Below, in pieces: positions 51,428 through 60,122 of a stretch of 64,000 bases of DNA. The DNA is from Isosphaera sp. (GTDB taxonomy: Bacteria; Planctomycetota; Planctomycetia; Gemmatales; Gemmataceae): NCBI GenBank assembly GCA_013822345.1, contig PNKH01000012.1, forward strand, positions 1 through 64,000, read 5' to 3'. The position numbers and the translations under genes were made by a program. Every line of letters begins with the position of its first letter. Within the stretch, counting starts at the first letter, position 1. A model generated the notes under the pieces. That model had not been told where the DNA came from, searched no databases, and saw nothing but the letters and a program-made list of their open reading frames with translations.

Positions 51428-53233
51428 ATGAGCACCATCCCCCCGCCCGAGACGAGCCCGCTCCCGGACGGTCCCGCCCTGCGGGTCGGGGAGGCCGCCC
51501 CGAGTGCCCGGGTCGAGGAGGGGCCGACGCTCGTCCGGGCGATCGGGTTCGCCGGGCTGTTCCTGCTCGTCCTCGGGGCGGTGGTGGTGATCTCCACCCG
51601 GGCCGTCGGGCCGCGGTGGGTGCCGGAGGGGTGGGGGTTCCTGGCGGGGGCCACCGGCCTGGCCCTGATGCTGTACCACGCGTTCGCCGACGGGGAGCAG
51701 GAGGTCCGCCGGGCGTACGGCGGGTTCGCCCTGTTCTGGCTGGTGTTCGCGTTCGTCGCCGCCCTGGTCCCCGGCCCGTTCTCCGGGACCGCCGAGAAGG
51801 CGGTCGGGCACTACCTGCTGCCGTGGGGCGTCGGCGGGGCGGTCGTCGGGCTGCTGTTCCTCGTCCCGTTCTGCCGGCACGAGACGGACGAGCTGTTCCA
51901 CGACATCGGGGTGAACCTCCTCCTGGCGGTCGGCGGGCTGCTGGCGGTCGGGGGCGTGACCGCCGGGGTCGCCAAGCCGGAGCTGATGACCAGCCCGGGG
52001 CTGATTCTCGCCCTGCTCGGGCTGGCGTTCCTGTGCACCTACCTCGGCCAGGTGGACACGTCCGACGGGGTCGGGTACACGGTCGCGTTCTCGCTCGGGG
52101 CGTTCGGGGCGGTGGTCGTCCTGTACGCGGTCGGCCGGGCCGCCTTCCCGACCCTGCTGTTCGAGGGGCCGAACACCCTCCGCCTGCCGAACGGCGACCG
52201 GGACGTGTGGAAGACCGCGTTCCGGGTGCTCGGCGGGGTCGCGTTCCTCGTCCCGGCGCTCCTGGCGTTCGCCGCCGGGGCGCCGGGGTGGGTGCGGGCG
52301 GCGGCCGCGGCCGTCGGGGCGGCCGGGGCCGGGGTGGTGGCGGTCAGCCTGTTCGCCAACCCGGTCCACACCGCCCCGAAGCCGTTCCTGGTCCCGAACG
52401 GCCTGATCCTCGGGCTCCTCGGGCTCGTGTACGTGGCGGTGGCCGTCGGGGTGTGCTCGGACAACCCGTTCGTCGCCCTCACCCGGCGGGAGCTGTCGTC
52501 GTACTTCCTGTCCCCGGTCGGGTACCTCGTCCTGGCCGGGATGCTGATCGTCCAGTGGTTCGGGTACCAGGACTTCATCGACCGGCTGAGGGACGGGGAG
52601 CGCGGGCTGGGCACGGGGGTGACCCTGCAGCCGATCGTCCGGTACTACTTCTACGCCTTCCTGCCGGTGATCGCCCTGCTGCTGCTGGTCCCGGCCCTGA
52701 CGATGCGGCTGGTGGCCGAGGAGCGGCGGACCGGGAGCCTGGAGGTGCTCATGACCGCCCCGGTCGGGGAGTGGCCGGTGGTGCTGAGCAAGTTCGTGGC
52801 GACGTGGCTGTTCTTCCTCGTCTGCTGGCTCCCGTCCGGGCTGTTCCTGGTGGCCCTGCGGGTCGAGGTCGGGCAGCCGTTCGACTACCTGCCGCTGCTG
52901 AGCTTCTACCTGTGCCTGGCGGCCCAGGGGATGGCGTTCGTCGGGATGGGGCTGTTCTTCTCGACCCTGACCAAGAACCAGATCGTGGCGGCGGTGCTGA
53001 CGCTCGTCGGGATGCTCGCCTTCTTCGTCTGCTTCCTGATCCGGGAGGGGGCGTACACCCTCGGGCTGCCGCCGTTCGTCCGCACGGCCCTGGGCCGGCT
53101 GTCGTACATCCACATGTGGGGGACGGCGCTGTCCGGGCGGCTCCCGGTCCGGGACGTACTCCTGTTCGGGTCCCTCGGGGCGTTCTGGCTGTTCCTGTCG
53201 GCGAAGGTGTTGGAAGCCCGGAAGTGGAGCTGA
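51428..53233 (+). CDS. ABC-2-type permease with extra N-terminal membrane domain (GldF-like)
   Basis: This 601-residue polytopic protein contains a GldF-like permease in its C-terminal half (from about 350; NPFVALTRRELSSYFLSPVGYL, EERRTGSLEVLMTAPVGEW). The N-terminal half has about ten additional hydrophobic segments not found in standard GldF (about 240 residues). It should form the membrane channel with the upstream ATPase. The N-terminal half may be a domain for a further partner; its function is unknown. Confidence 0.88.
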   Translation: MSTIPPPETSPLPDGPALRVGEAAPSARVEEGPTLVRAIGFAGLFLLVLGAVVVISTRAVGPRWVPEGWGFLAGATGLALMLYHAFADGEQEVRRAYGGFALFWLVFAFVAALVPGPFSGTAEKAVGHYLLPWGVGGAVVGLLFLVPFCRHETDELFHDIGVNLLLAVGGLLAVGGVTAGVAKPELMTSPGLILALLGLAFLCTYLGQVDTSDGVGYTVAFSLGAFGAVVVLYAVGRAAFPTLLFEGPNTLRLPNGDRDVWKTAFRVLGGVAFLVPALLAFAAGAPGWVRAAAAAVGAAGAGVVAVSLFANPVHTAPKPFLVPNGLILGLLGLVYVAVAVGVCSDNPFVALTRRELSSYFLSPVGYLVLAGMLIVQWFGYQDFIDRLRDGERGLGTGVTLQPIVRYYFYAFLPVIALLLLVPALTMRLVAEERRTGSLEVLMTAPVGEWPVVLSKFVATWLFFLVCWLPSGLFLVALRVEVGQPFDYLPLLSFYLCLAAQGMAFVGMGLFFSTLTKNQIVAAVLTLVGMLAFFVCFLIREGAYTLGLPPFVRTALGRLSYIHMWGTALSGRLPVRDVLLFGSLGAFWLFLSAKVLEARKWS

Positions 53234-53251
53234 CGGGTGGGTTCGGTGCCC

Positions 53252-53304
53252 GGGTGGGGCAGACATTCCTGTCTGCCCGGCAGGCAAGAATGCCTGCCCC
53301 ACCC
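53252..53304. repeat. Imperfect inverted repeat, type D family
   Basis: Arms 53252-53277 and 53279-53304 pair with three mismatches and are close to the 50,170 element. It lies in the permease-gldG gap. Confidence 0.9.
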
Positions 53305-53357
53305 AGACCTTGAAACCACCTCTCACTGGCGGGTAGGCCGCGGACCGCGGAGCACTC

Positions 53358-55505
53358 ATGACCCCGACCGAACCGAACCCGTCGCCCGCGGCCCAGCCCC
53401 TGGTCGAGTACGTCCGCACCAACCGGGCGACGGCCGGGTACGTCCTGGCCGGGCTGTCGCTGCTCCTCCTGGTCGGGACGGTGCTCCTCGCCCGGGAGGC
53501 GATCCGGGCCGGCTCGGCCGCGGAGAAGCCGGCCGACAAGAAGCTCGACCCGCTCGACGGGGAGTTGCCGGAGTTGCCCCGGCCGGCCGACCCGGCGGCC
53601 GCCGGGCGGGGGCAGAGCCAGTACCACGTCGGGTGGATCGGGGCGCTGCTCGGGGCGCTGACGACCGGGGCGGCGGCGGCGTGGCTGCTGGCCGCGCCGG
53701 GGGCGGCGGACGAGGCCAAGGCCCGGTCCAACGCCCGGGTGCTGCTGCTGGCGGTCGGGGTGGAGGTCGGGGTGAGCCTGGTCGTCCTCGGCGGGATCTA
53801 CTTCTACCTGTGGAGCGAGAGCCTGACGGCGTGGCTGAACGAGGGGAAGGCGCGGCAGGCCCAGTGGGCGCTGATTCCGCTCCTGATGGTCGTGGCCGGG
53901 GCCGGGCTGGTGTTCGCGGCGGTCCAGCCGGCCCGGGCGGAGGAGCGGGACAACGCGGCCCTGCGGCGGGTGGTGTACGGGGCGAACTTCTCCCTGACGG
54001 TGTTGCTCCTGGGGGTGGCGCTGGTGGCCGCGAACGTGCTGTTCGCCCTCCGGGTGCCGGGCGAGCTGGACACCACCGAGAGCGGGTTCTACACGGTGGC
54101 GGACGAGACCAAGGCGGTGCTCCGGCGGGCCCCGACCTCGGTCACCGCGTACGCGGTGGTCGCCGACGGGGGCGGCCGGGCGATCGGGGACGTGCGGCAG
54201 TTCCTGCTCGCCTGCCAGGACGCGTCGGACGGGAAGTTCGTGGTCCGGACGGTCAGCCCGGTGGCGGACAAGAAGGAGTTGGCCCGGCTGGCCGGGCTGT
54301 CCCCGCAGCTCGACCTGCTCCTGAACGAGCGGCGCGGGGCGACCGGGGCGGTGCTCCTGGCGACCGGGGCCGGGCCGGACGAGAAGGTCCGGGCGGTCGT
54401 CCCGCTCCCCGAGTTCTTCTCCCCCGACGGGCTGGGGTTCGTCGGGGAGGGGCGGATGTTCCGGGAGCTGACCCTGCTCGCCGACCCGGTCCGGCCGGTG
54501 GTGTACTTCACCCAGGGGAGCGGGGAGCTGAGTCTCGACCCGGCGGCCGAGGTGGCGGACGACCAGAAGGGGGAGCGGCTCCGCCGGTTCCTGGAGAAGA
54601 GCAACCTGGAGGTCCGCCCGCTGCCGCTCGGCGGGGACGCCCCGGCGGTCCCGGCGGACGCGGCGGTGGTGGTGGTGGCCGGGCCGCGGGTGCCGGTCCC
54701 GGAGCCGGGGGTGAAGGCCCTGCGGGCGTACGTCAACACCCCCCGGGCGGACGGGAAGAAGGGGAAGCTGGTGGTGCTGGCCGGGGCGGTCCCGGGGCCG
54801 GGCGGCAAGGGGGTGGTGCGGACCGGGCTGGAGGGGCTGCTGGGCGAGCTGGGGGTGGAGGTCGGGGACAAGCTGGTGTACAGCCTGGTGACCGAGGACA
54901 CCACCGTCCTGGCCGGGTTCACCCAGCGTGCGGTGGCCGCCGGCCAGCCGATCGCGGCGACCATGCGGAAGGCGGTCGAGACGTTCAGCCTGCCGATGGC
55001 CCGGGAGGTGAGGGCCGCCCCGGGCGGGCCGCCGGGCCAGGTCACCGTCCTGATGGCGTCCGTCGGGCCGACGTGGCTGGAGGACGCCCGGCTGGACCGG
55101 CGGCGGGTCCCGGAGGTGATCCGGGAGTTGCGGCAGAGCGAGCCGGCCCGGGAGGCGAAGCAGGCGCGGGACGTGGGGCGGGCGCTGGCCGTGGTGGTGT
55201 CCGAGGGCCAGACCCCGCGGGCGGCGGTGGTCGGCAGCGCCGAGCTCGGGTCGGACGAGGCGGCCAAGGAGTCCCCGCCGGACTCGGCCCCGTTCTCCTT
55301 CGACCTGCTCGGGGCGACGATCGACTGGGCGCGGGAGCGGCCGTCCGTCGCCGCCGTGGACCTCAAGGCCAAGCAGTACCAGCAGTACAAGTTCCCGGAC
55401 CCGGCCGCGGTCGACACCACCCGGCTCCTGTACCTGCCGCTCGGGCTCGGGCTCCTGGCCGTGGTCGGGCTCGGGCTGGGGGTGTGGGTGGTCCGCCGCG
55501 CCTGA
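53358..55505 (+). CDS. GldG-like auxiliary protein of ABC exporter
   Basis: This 715-residue protein has four N-terminal membrane helices (about 22-45, 85-110, 125-150, 170-190), another near 205-230, then GldG's diagnostic ELDTTESGFYTVADETKAVLRR motif followed by a long periplasmic part and a C-terminal helix (about 690-712). The periplasmic part has ThDP-like or SGNH-less beta-sandwich features, as GldG does. It works with the GldA-like ATPase and GldF-like permease in the same operon. Confidence 0.87.
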   Translation: MTPTEPNPSPAAQPLVEYVRTNRATAGYVLAGLSLLLLVGTVLLAREAIRAGSAAEKPADKKLDPLDGELPELPRPADPAAAGRGQSQYHVGWIGALLGALTTGAAAAWLLAAPGAADEAKARSNARVLLLAVGVEVGVSLVVLGGIYFYLWSESLTAWLNEGKARQAQWALIPLLMVVAGAGLVFAAVQPARAEERDNAALRRVVYGANFSLTVLLLGVALVAANVLFALRVPGELDTTESGFYTVADETKAVLRRAPTSVTAYAVVADGGGRAIGDVRQFLLACQDASDGKFVVRTVSPVADKKELARLAGLSPQLDLLLNERRGATGAVLLATGAGPDEKVRAVVPLPEFFSPDGLGFVGEGRMFRELTLLADPVRPVVYFTQGSGELSLDPAAEVADDQKGERLRRFLEKSNLEVRPLPLGGDAPAVPADAAVVVVAGPRVPVPEPGVKALRAYVNTPRADGKKGKLVVLAGAVPGPGGKGVVRTGLEGLLGELGVEVGDKLVYSLVTEDTTVLAGFTQRAVAAGQPIAATMRKAVETFSLPMAREVRAAPGGPPGQVTVLMASVGPTWLEDARLDRRRVPEVIRELRQSEPAREAKQARDVGRALAVVVSEGQTPRAAVVGSAELGSDEAAKESPPDSAPFSFDLLGATIDWARERPSVAAVDLKAKQYQQYKFPDPAAVDTTRLLYLPLGLGLLAVVGLGLGVWVVRRA

Positions 55506-55520
55506 GACGGCGTTCGGGAG

Positions 55521-55662
55521 CCGGCGGGTGAGGGGCGCCACGCCGACGGTTCTCGGGAGGGCGTCGGCGCCTCCGGGCGGGGTTCGCCCCCGGGCGCTTC
55601 TTCAGGTGGTGCCCCTCACCCGCCGGCGGAGCGCCGGCGACCTCTCCCCAGCGGGGAGAGGT
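55521..55662. repeat. Inverted repeat with type F core
   Basis: CCGGCGGGTGAGGGGC (55521-55536) pairs exactly with 55611-55626; the 23-base type F palindrome follows at 55640-55662. It lies between the GldG-like and DUF4340 genes. Confidence 0.88.
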
Positions 55663-55750
55663 GAAGCCCCGAGCCCGCCCCGGGTTCCCGAACACCTTCT
55701 GACCGGCCGCGCCCGCGGCCGGGTCCGCACGCAACCGGGGGTCTCCGCCG

Positions 55751-58285
55751 ATGAACTTCCGCCTGCCGGCCGTCCTGTTCGGCACCATCCTGGTGCTCGG
55801 GGCGGTGCTCCTGATCTTCTCCCTGACCGGGGAGGAGAAGGAGACCGCCACCGGGGTGGCGGAGGAGCTGGCCGGGACCAAGCCGGACCAGGTCGACGCC
55901 GTCGAGGTGGCCCGCCCGGGCGGCGGCGGGTTCAAGTTCGTCCGCGACGGGAAGGCCCCGTGGCGGGTGGCCGAGCCGTACGCCGCCAAGGCCGACCAGG
56001 CCGCCGTCGGCCAGCTCGTCGCCGCCCTCCTCCAGGCTAAACCCGTCGCCCACCCGGAGCTGAAGAACAACCCGGCCGCCCACGGCCTCCAGCCGGCCGG
56101 CCTGTCGGTCACCCTCCGGGCCGGCGGGAAGGCGTCCACCGTCAACCTCGGGGACCTGACGTTCGGCGAGGGCGGGGGCGTGGTGTTCGTCACCACCTCG
56201 GCCCGCCCGACCCGGCCGATGGCGATCCCCCGGTCCGCGGTCGAGCCGCTGTTGCGCGGGTCGGCGGCGGTCGGGCCGGCGGCCGACCAGGCCAAGGGGG
56301 TCGCCGACTTCCGGGCCAAGACGGTGTTCCCGGCCGACGCCCGCGGGGCCGGGGACGACGTGGCCGCCGTCACCGTCGCCGCCAAGGGGAAGACGCTGTC
56401 GCTGGCCCGGTCGGCAGCCGGCGGGTGGACGTTCGTGAGCCCGCCCGACTGGGGCGCGGCCGACCCGTCCGGGGACGCGGCCGCCCCGCCCGGGACGTTC
56501 ACCGGGGTGAGCCGGCTGCTCGGGACGCTGACCAGCCTGCAGGCCCAGACCGCGGCCGACTTCGTCGACAACCCGAGCCCACAGGACCTGGAGAAGTACG
56601 GGCTGAACGACGGCAACCCGAACCGGGTGAAGGTGGAGCTGCGGACCAAGGAGGGGGAGACGACGACCGCCTACGTCGGGAACAAGGCGGACGCGGCGCC
56701 GGCCGCGGGCGCGCTGCCCGGGTCCGGCAAGTGGTGGGTGAAGGTGGACGGCCAGCCGGGGGTGGTGAGGGCGACCGGCGGGGACCTGGCCGGGCTGGCG
56801 GCGGTGGTCGAGAACCCGGACCCGCTCCGGGACCGGAACCTGCTGGCCTTCGACAAGTCCCGGGTCGACGGCCTCGACCTCGGGCCGGTGAAGCTCCGCA
56901 GGGTCGGGTTCGGGGCGGCCGCCCAGTGGAAGCTGTACGGCAACCCGGCGGCCGGCGACCCGCAGCCGGCGGCCCCGGCCGAGGTGAACCGGGTGCTGGA
57001 CCTCCTGACCGAGCGGCGGACGGTGACCGGGTTCCCGAAGGGCGACCCGGGGGCGTTCGGCCCGGCCGACCCGGTGGTGAAGGTGTGGGCGGACGGGTTC
57101 GAGCCGGCGGCCCCGCCGAAGAAGGACGAGAAGGTCGACCCGAAGGCCGAGCCGAAGGAGAAGGCCGGGCCGGTGACCCTGACGTTCGGGCGGAAGCAGG
57201 GGGACGCGGTGAACGTCCGGCGGGTGTCGGCCGACGGGAAGACGACCGACTACCTGCTGGTGTCGGACCGGGTCAAGGTGGAAGGCACGAAGGACCCGGT
57301 CGACCCGATGGCGGTCGTGACCAAGACGCGGCTCGACTTCCTCGACCGGGACCTGAAGCGGTTCACCGCGAGCACCGTCGGGAAGCTGGTGGTGCAGGGG
57401 GCGGCGACGTACGACCTGGACCGGGCGGAGGGGGCGGACCCGTCGGCCGGGGGGCCGGGGTGGAAGTTCGCCCAGGACGCGAAGGGGCCGCTCGGGCAGG
57501 CGTACAAGGCCGGCGACCTGGCCGACACCCCGACGGTGCAGGGGCTACTCGACCCGCTGGCCACCACCTTCATGGTGACCCGGTTCGTGGACGAGGCCCC
57601 GACCCCGCAGAAGCTGGACGAGTACGGGCTCGGGTCGAACGTCCGGATGCGGGTGACGGTCGGGCTGCGGGAGACCGGCCCGGACGACAAGGAGCGGGTG
57701 TTCGAGTTCGGGGCGGACGCCCCGGGCGGGGCCGAGGTGTACGCCCGGCAGAAGGGCCGGCAGGCGGTGTTCACACTGCCGAAGTCCCTGCCCGACCAGT
57801 TCACCGGGGCGGACCTGCGGAACAAGTCGATCTTCCGGATCGACCCGGCGGCGGTGACCTCGGTCACGGTGACCGGGTGGGGCGCGCCGTTCGGCGGAAC
57901 CCCGGGGAAGCTGGTGCTGCGGAAGAACAAGAGCGGGGTGTGGGAGGCGGCCGAGTCGGTGACGAAGGGGTACGCGGTGGACCCGGTGAAGGTGGCGGGG
58001 TTCCTGTCGCTGGTGTCGAACACCCGGGTGAGGGCGTTCACCGCCGACCGGCAGGAGCCGGGGGACCGGCACAAGTTCAACGACGGGAAGGTGCTGTTCG
58101 ACGTGCTGATCGGGACGGCGGCCGACACCCACGCCCTGTACTTCCGGCTCGGCGGCCCGGCCGACCCGGGCGGGTCTGAGGCGTACGCCCTGACCAACCG
58201 GCTCCCGGCGGACCGCAACATCTGTGTGGTGGACGCTGCTCTGTTCCGGGCGTACCGGGACGCCCCGGGGGCGTTCGCGAAGTGA
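55751..58285 (+). CDS. DUF4340-domain protein
   Basis: This 844-residue protein has an N-terminal membrane helix (about 5-25) and repeated DUF4340-type beta/alpha units (for example ADQAAVGQLVAALL, EVNRVLDLLTERRTVTGF), usually found beside GldFG in planctomycetes and other bacteria. Most is probably periplasmic. It ends with the GTG of the next gene overlapping its TGA by 4 bases, so the fwdB-like gene is translationally coupled to it. The partner role is inferred from the operon. Confidence 0.85.
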   Translation: MNFRLPAVLFGTILVLGAVLLIFSLTGEEKETATGVAEELAGTKPDQVDAVEVARPGGGGFKFVRDGKAPWRVAEPYAAKADQAAVGQLVAALLQAKPVAHPELKNNPAAHGLQPAGLSVTLRAGGKASTVNLGDLTFGEGGGVVFVTTSARPTRPMAIPRSAVEPLLRGSAAVGPAADQAKGVADFRAKTVFPADARGAGDDVAAVTVAAKGKTLSLARSAAGGWTFVSPPDWGAADPSGDAAAPPGTFTGVSRLLGTLTSLQAQTAADFVDNPSPQDLEKYGLNDGNPNRVKVELRTKEGETTTAYVGNKADAAPAAGALPGSGKWWVKVDGQPGVVRATGGDLAGLAAVVENPDPLRDRNLLAFDKSRVDGLDLGPVKLRRVGFGAAAQWKLYGNPAAGDPQPAAPAEVNRVLDLLTERRTVTGFPKGDPGAFGPADPVVKVWADGFEPAAPPKKDEKVDPKAEPKEKAGPVTLTFGRKQGDAVNVRRVSADGKTTDYLLVSDRVKVEGTKDPVDPMAVVTKTRLDFLDRDLKRFTASTVGKLVVQGAATYDLDRAEGADPSAGGPGWKFAQDAKGPLGQAYKAGDLADTPTVQGLLDPLATTFMVTRFVDEAPTPQKLDEYGLGSNVRMRVTVGLRETGPDDKERVFEFGADAPGGAEVYARQKGRQAVFTLPKSLPDQFTGADLRNKSIFRIDPAAVTSVTVTGWGAPFGGTPGKLVLRKNKSGVWEAAESVTKGYAVDPVKVAGFLSLVSNTRVRAFTADRQEPGDRHKFNDGKVLFDVLIGTAADTHALYFRLGGPADPGGSEAYALTNRLPADRNICVVDAALFRAYRDAPGAFAK

Positions 58286-59559
58286 CCGCCGGCAACGTCG
58301 CCTGCACCGTCTGCGGGTGCGTGTGCGACGACCTGCGGGTGACGGTCGCCGGCGGCCGGGTGGTCCGCGCCGACGGGGCGTGCCGCCTGGCCGAGCCGTG
58401 GTTCCTGTCGCAGAACGCGTCCCGCCCGCCGGCCGCCGAGGTCGGCGGCCTCCCCGCCGACCCGGACGCCGCGTTCGCCCGCGCCGCCGACCTCCTCCGG
58501 GCGGCGAAGTACCCGCTCATCTACGGCCTGTCGCGGAGCACGACCGAGGGCCAGCGGGCGGCGGTCGCCCTGGCCGACCGGCTCGGGGCGACGATCGACA
58601 CCACCGCCAGCACCGGCCACGCCCCGAGCCTCGTCGCCCTGCAGCAGGTGGGGGAGTCGACCAGCACGCTCGGGGAGGTGCGGAACCGGGCCGACCTGGT
58701 CGTGTTCTGGGGCTCGGACCCGGTGGTGACGCACCCGCGGCACCTGGAGCGGTACTCGCTGGAGCCGCGCGGGCGGTGGGTGCCGGGCGGCCGGGCGGAC
58801 CGGTTGCTGGTGGTCGTCGACGAGCACGAGACGGAGACGGCGCGGCTGGCCGACCTGTTCGTCCGGGTGCCGCCCGGCGGCCACTGGGAGGCGCTGTGGG
58901 AGCTGCGGCTGCTCGTCCGAGCCGGAAGCGTGAGCGACGGTTCAAGTCGGACCGTCGCTCACGCTTCCGGCTCGGACGGACTCGCGGACCTGGCCCGGCG
59001 GATGAAAGGGTGTCGGTGCGGGGTGATCTTCTTCGGGTCGGGGGTGACGGCGGGGAAGCTGGCGCACCGGACGGTCGAGGCGCTCTTGCGGCTGGTGACC
59101 GACCTGAACGAGCACACGCGGTTCTACGCCCGGCGGATGCGGCGGTACGGGGACGTGGCCGGGGCCGACTCGGTGCTGGCGTGGCAGACCGGGTACCCGT
59201 TCGGGGTGAACCTGAGCCGCGGGTACCCGCGGTACAACCCCGGCGAGTTCACCGGGCCCGAAATCCTGGCGAGGGGGGAGGCGGACGCGTGCCTGGTGGT
59301 CGGCGGGGAGACGGCGGCCGACTTCCCGCCGGCGGCCTTGGAGCACCTGCGGCGGATCCCGGTGGTGCTGCTCGACCCGCCGGGGGCGGCGGCGGTGGTG
59401 CCGGCGGCGGTGCGGTTCGCGACCGCGGTGTACGGGGTGCACCGGCCGGGGACGGCGTACCGGATGGACGAGGTGCCGGTGCCGCTGCGGGTGATCCTCC
59501 CGACCGACTACCCGAGCGACGCCGAGGTGCTGAACGAGTTGCTGCGGCGGGTGGGGTGA
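58282..59559 (+). CDS. fwdB: Formylmethanofuran dehydrogenase subunit B-like protein
   Basis: This 425-residue protein is of the FwdB/FmdB/FhcB family (molybdopterin-type fold). The N-terminal VACTVCGCVCDDLRV Cys cluster is typical. The segment KYPLIYGLSRSTTEGQ lacks a Cys at the place where tungsten or molybdenum ligates in archaeal FwdB, as in the hydrolytic FhcB of methylotrophs; this is inference. A 65-base inverted repeat (58914-58978) lies in the coding sequence (about residues 212-232). The start is GTG overlapping the DUF4340 stop. Other Fhc subunits are not in the window. With fae and mtdB it completes an H4MPT C1 pathway spread over several loci. Confidence 0.85.
   Translation: MTAGNVACTVCGCVCDDLRVTVAGGRVVRADGACRLAEPWFLSQNASRPPAAEVGGLPADPDAAFARAADLLRAAKYPLIYGLSRSTTEGQRAAVALADRLGATIDTTASTGHAPSLVALQQVGESTSTLGEVRNRADLVVFWGSDPVVTHPRHLERYSLEPRGRWVPGGRADRLLVVVDEHETETARLADLFVRVPPGGHWEALWELRLLVRAGSVSDGSSRTVAHASGSDGLADLARRMKGCRCGVIFFGSGVTAGKLAHRTVEALLRLVTDLNEHTRFYARRMRRYGDVAGADSVLAWQTGYPFGVNLSRGYPRYNPGEFTGPEILARGEADACLVVGGETAADFPPAALEHLRRIPVVLLDPPGAAAVVPAAVRFATAVYGVHRPGTAYRMDEVPVPLRVILPTDYPSDAEVLNELLRRVG
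58914..58978. repeat. Perfect 28-bp inverted repeat inside fwdB-like gene, type G family
   Basis: Arms 58914-58941 and 58951-58978 are exact complements (GAGCCGGAAGCGTGAGCGAC) with a 9-base loop. The arm resembles the single arm at about 37,330 and the type B arms. Confidence 0.95.
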
Positions 59560-59563
59560 CGGC

Positions 59564-59860
59564 TCACGCCCGGTCCGGCCACCCGGCCGGGTCACTCTTG
59601 GCGGGGAGGACGGCGAGGACGACCACCTCGGCGGCGGTCACCCGGTACAGGACGACGAACGGGAACTTCCGGACCGGGGCGCACCGCACGTCGCCGAACA
59701 GGACGGCGTACGACTCGGGGTGGGCGGTGACGCCACCCAAAAGGTCGCGCAGGGCGTCCGTGAACCGGGTGCCCAGGCCCGCCGCCCGCAGTTCGTACTG
59801 CTCCGCGACGGTCTCGGCCTCGGCCTGTGCCGCCCCGCGGACGACCAGCGGGCGGGTCAT
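59564..59860 (-). CDS. ParE/RelE-family toxin, second copy
   Basis: This 98-residue protein has the ParE/RelE fold: VVRGAAQAEAETVAEQYELRAAGLG, then TDALRDLL, VTAHPESYAVLFGDVRCAPVRKFPFVVLYRV and VVVLAVLPAKSDP. Its ATG overlaps the stop of the antitoxin by 4 bases, the standard arrangement. It is convergent with the fwdB-like gene. Confidence 0.85.
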   Translation of the reverse strand: MTRPLVVRGAAQAEAETVAEQYELRAAGLGTRFTDALRDLLGGVTAHPESYAVLFGDVRCAPVRKFPFVVLYRVTAAEVVVLAVLPAKSDPAGWPDRA

Positions 59861-60093
59861 CCCCGAACCCTCTTGAGCCGCTCGCGGATGGACGCCTCGA
59901 CCACCTCCCACGGGACCGAGTCGTGCGGGTTGGCTTCGGCGTCGGCGATCCGCCGCTCGATCTCGGCCTTCAGTTCCGGGGTCAACTCGATCGGCGGCCC
60001 GTCGTCCGCCGCCAGGTCCGCGACCTGCCGCTGCAGGGCCGCGACGGTCCGCTCCAGGTCCGCGACCCGCCGCTCCAGTTGCTCCGTGGTCAT
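59857..60093 (-). CDS. Antitoxin-like coiled-coil protein behind gatB
   Basis: This 78-residue protein (ATG 60093, with GGAGGG about 5 bases upstream) begins with a coiled coil (LERRVADLERTVAALQRQVADL) and ends with a helical segment common in antitoxins (VPWEVVEASIRERLKRV). An alternative ATG at 60126 overlaps the gatB stop and adds about 11 residues. The coupled toxin follows with a 4-base overlap. Confidence 0.75.
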   Translation of the reverse strand: MTTEQLERRVADLERTVAALQRQVADLAADDGPPIELTPELKAEIERRIADAEANPHDSVPWEVVEASIRERLKRVRG

Positions 60094-60122
60094 CCCGCCC
60101 TCCGGTTCCGGTGCCGCCCCCA

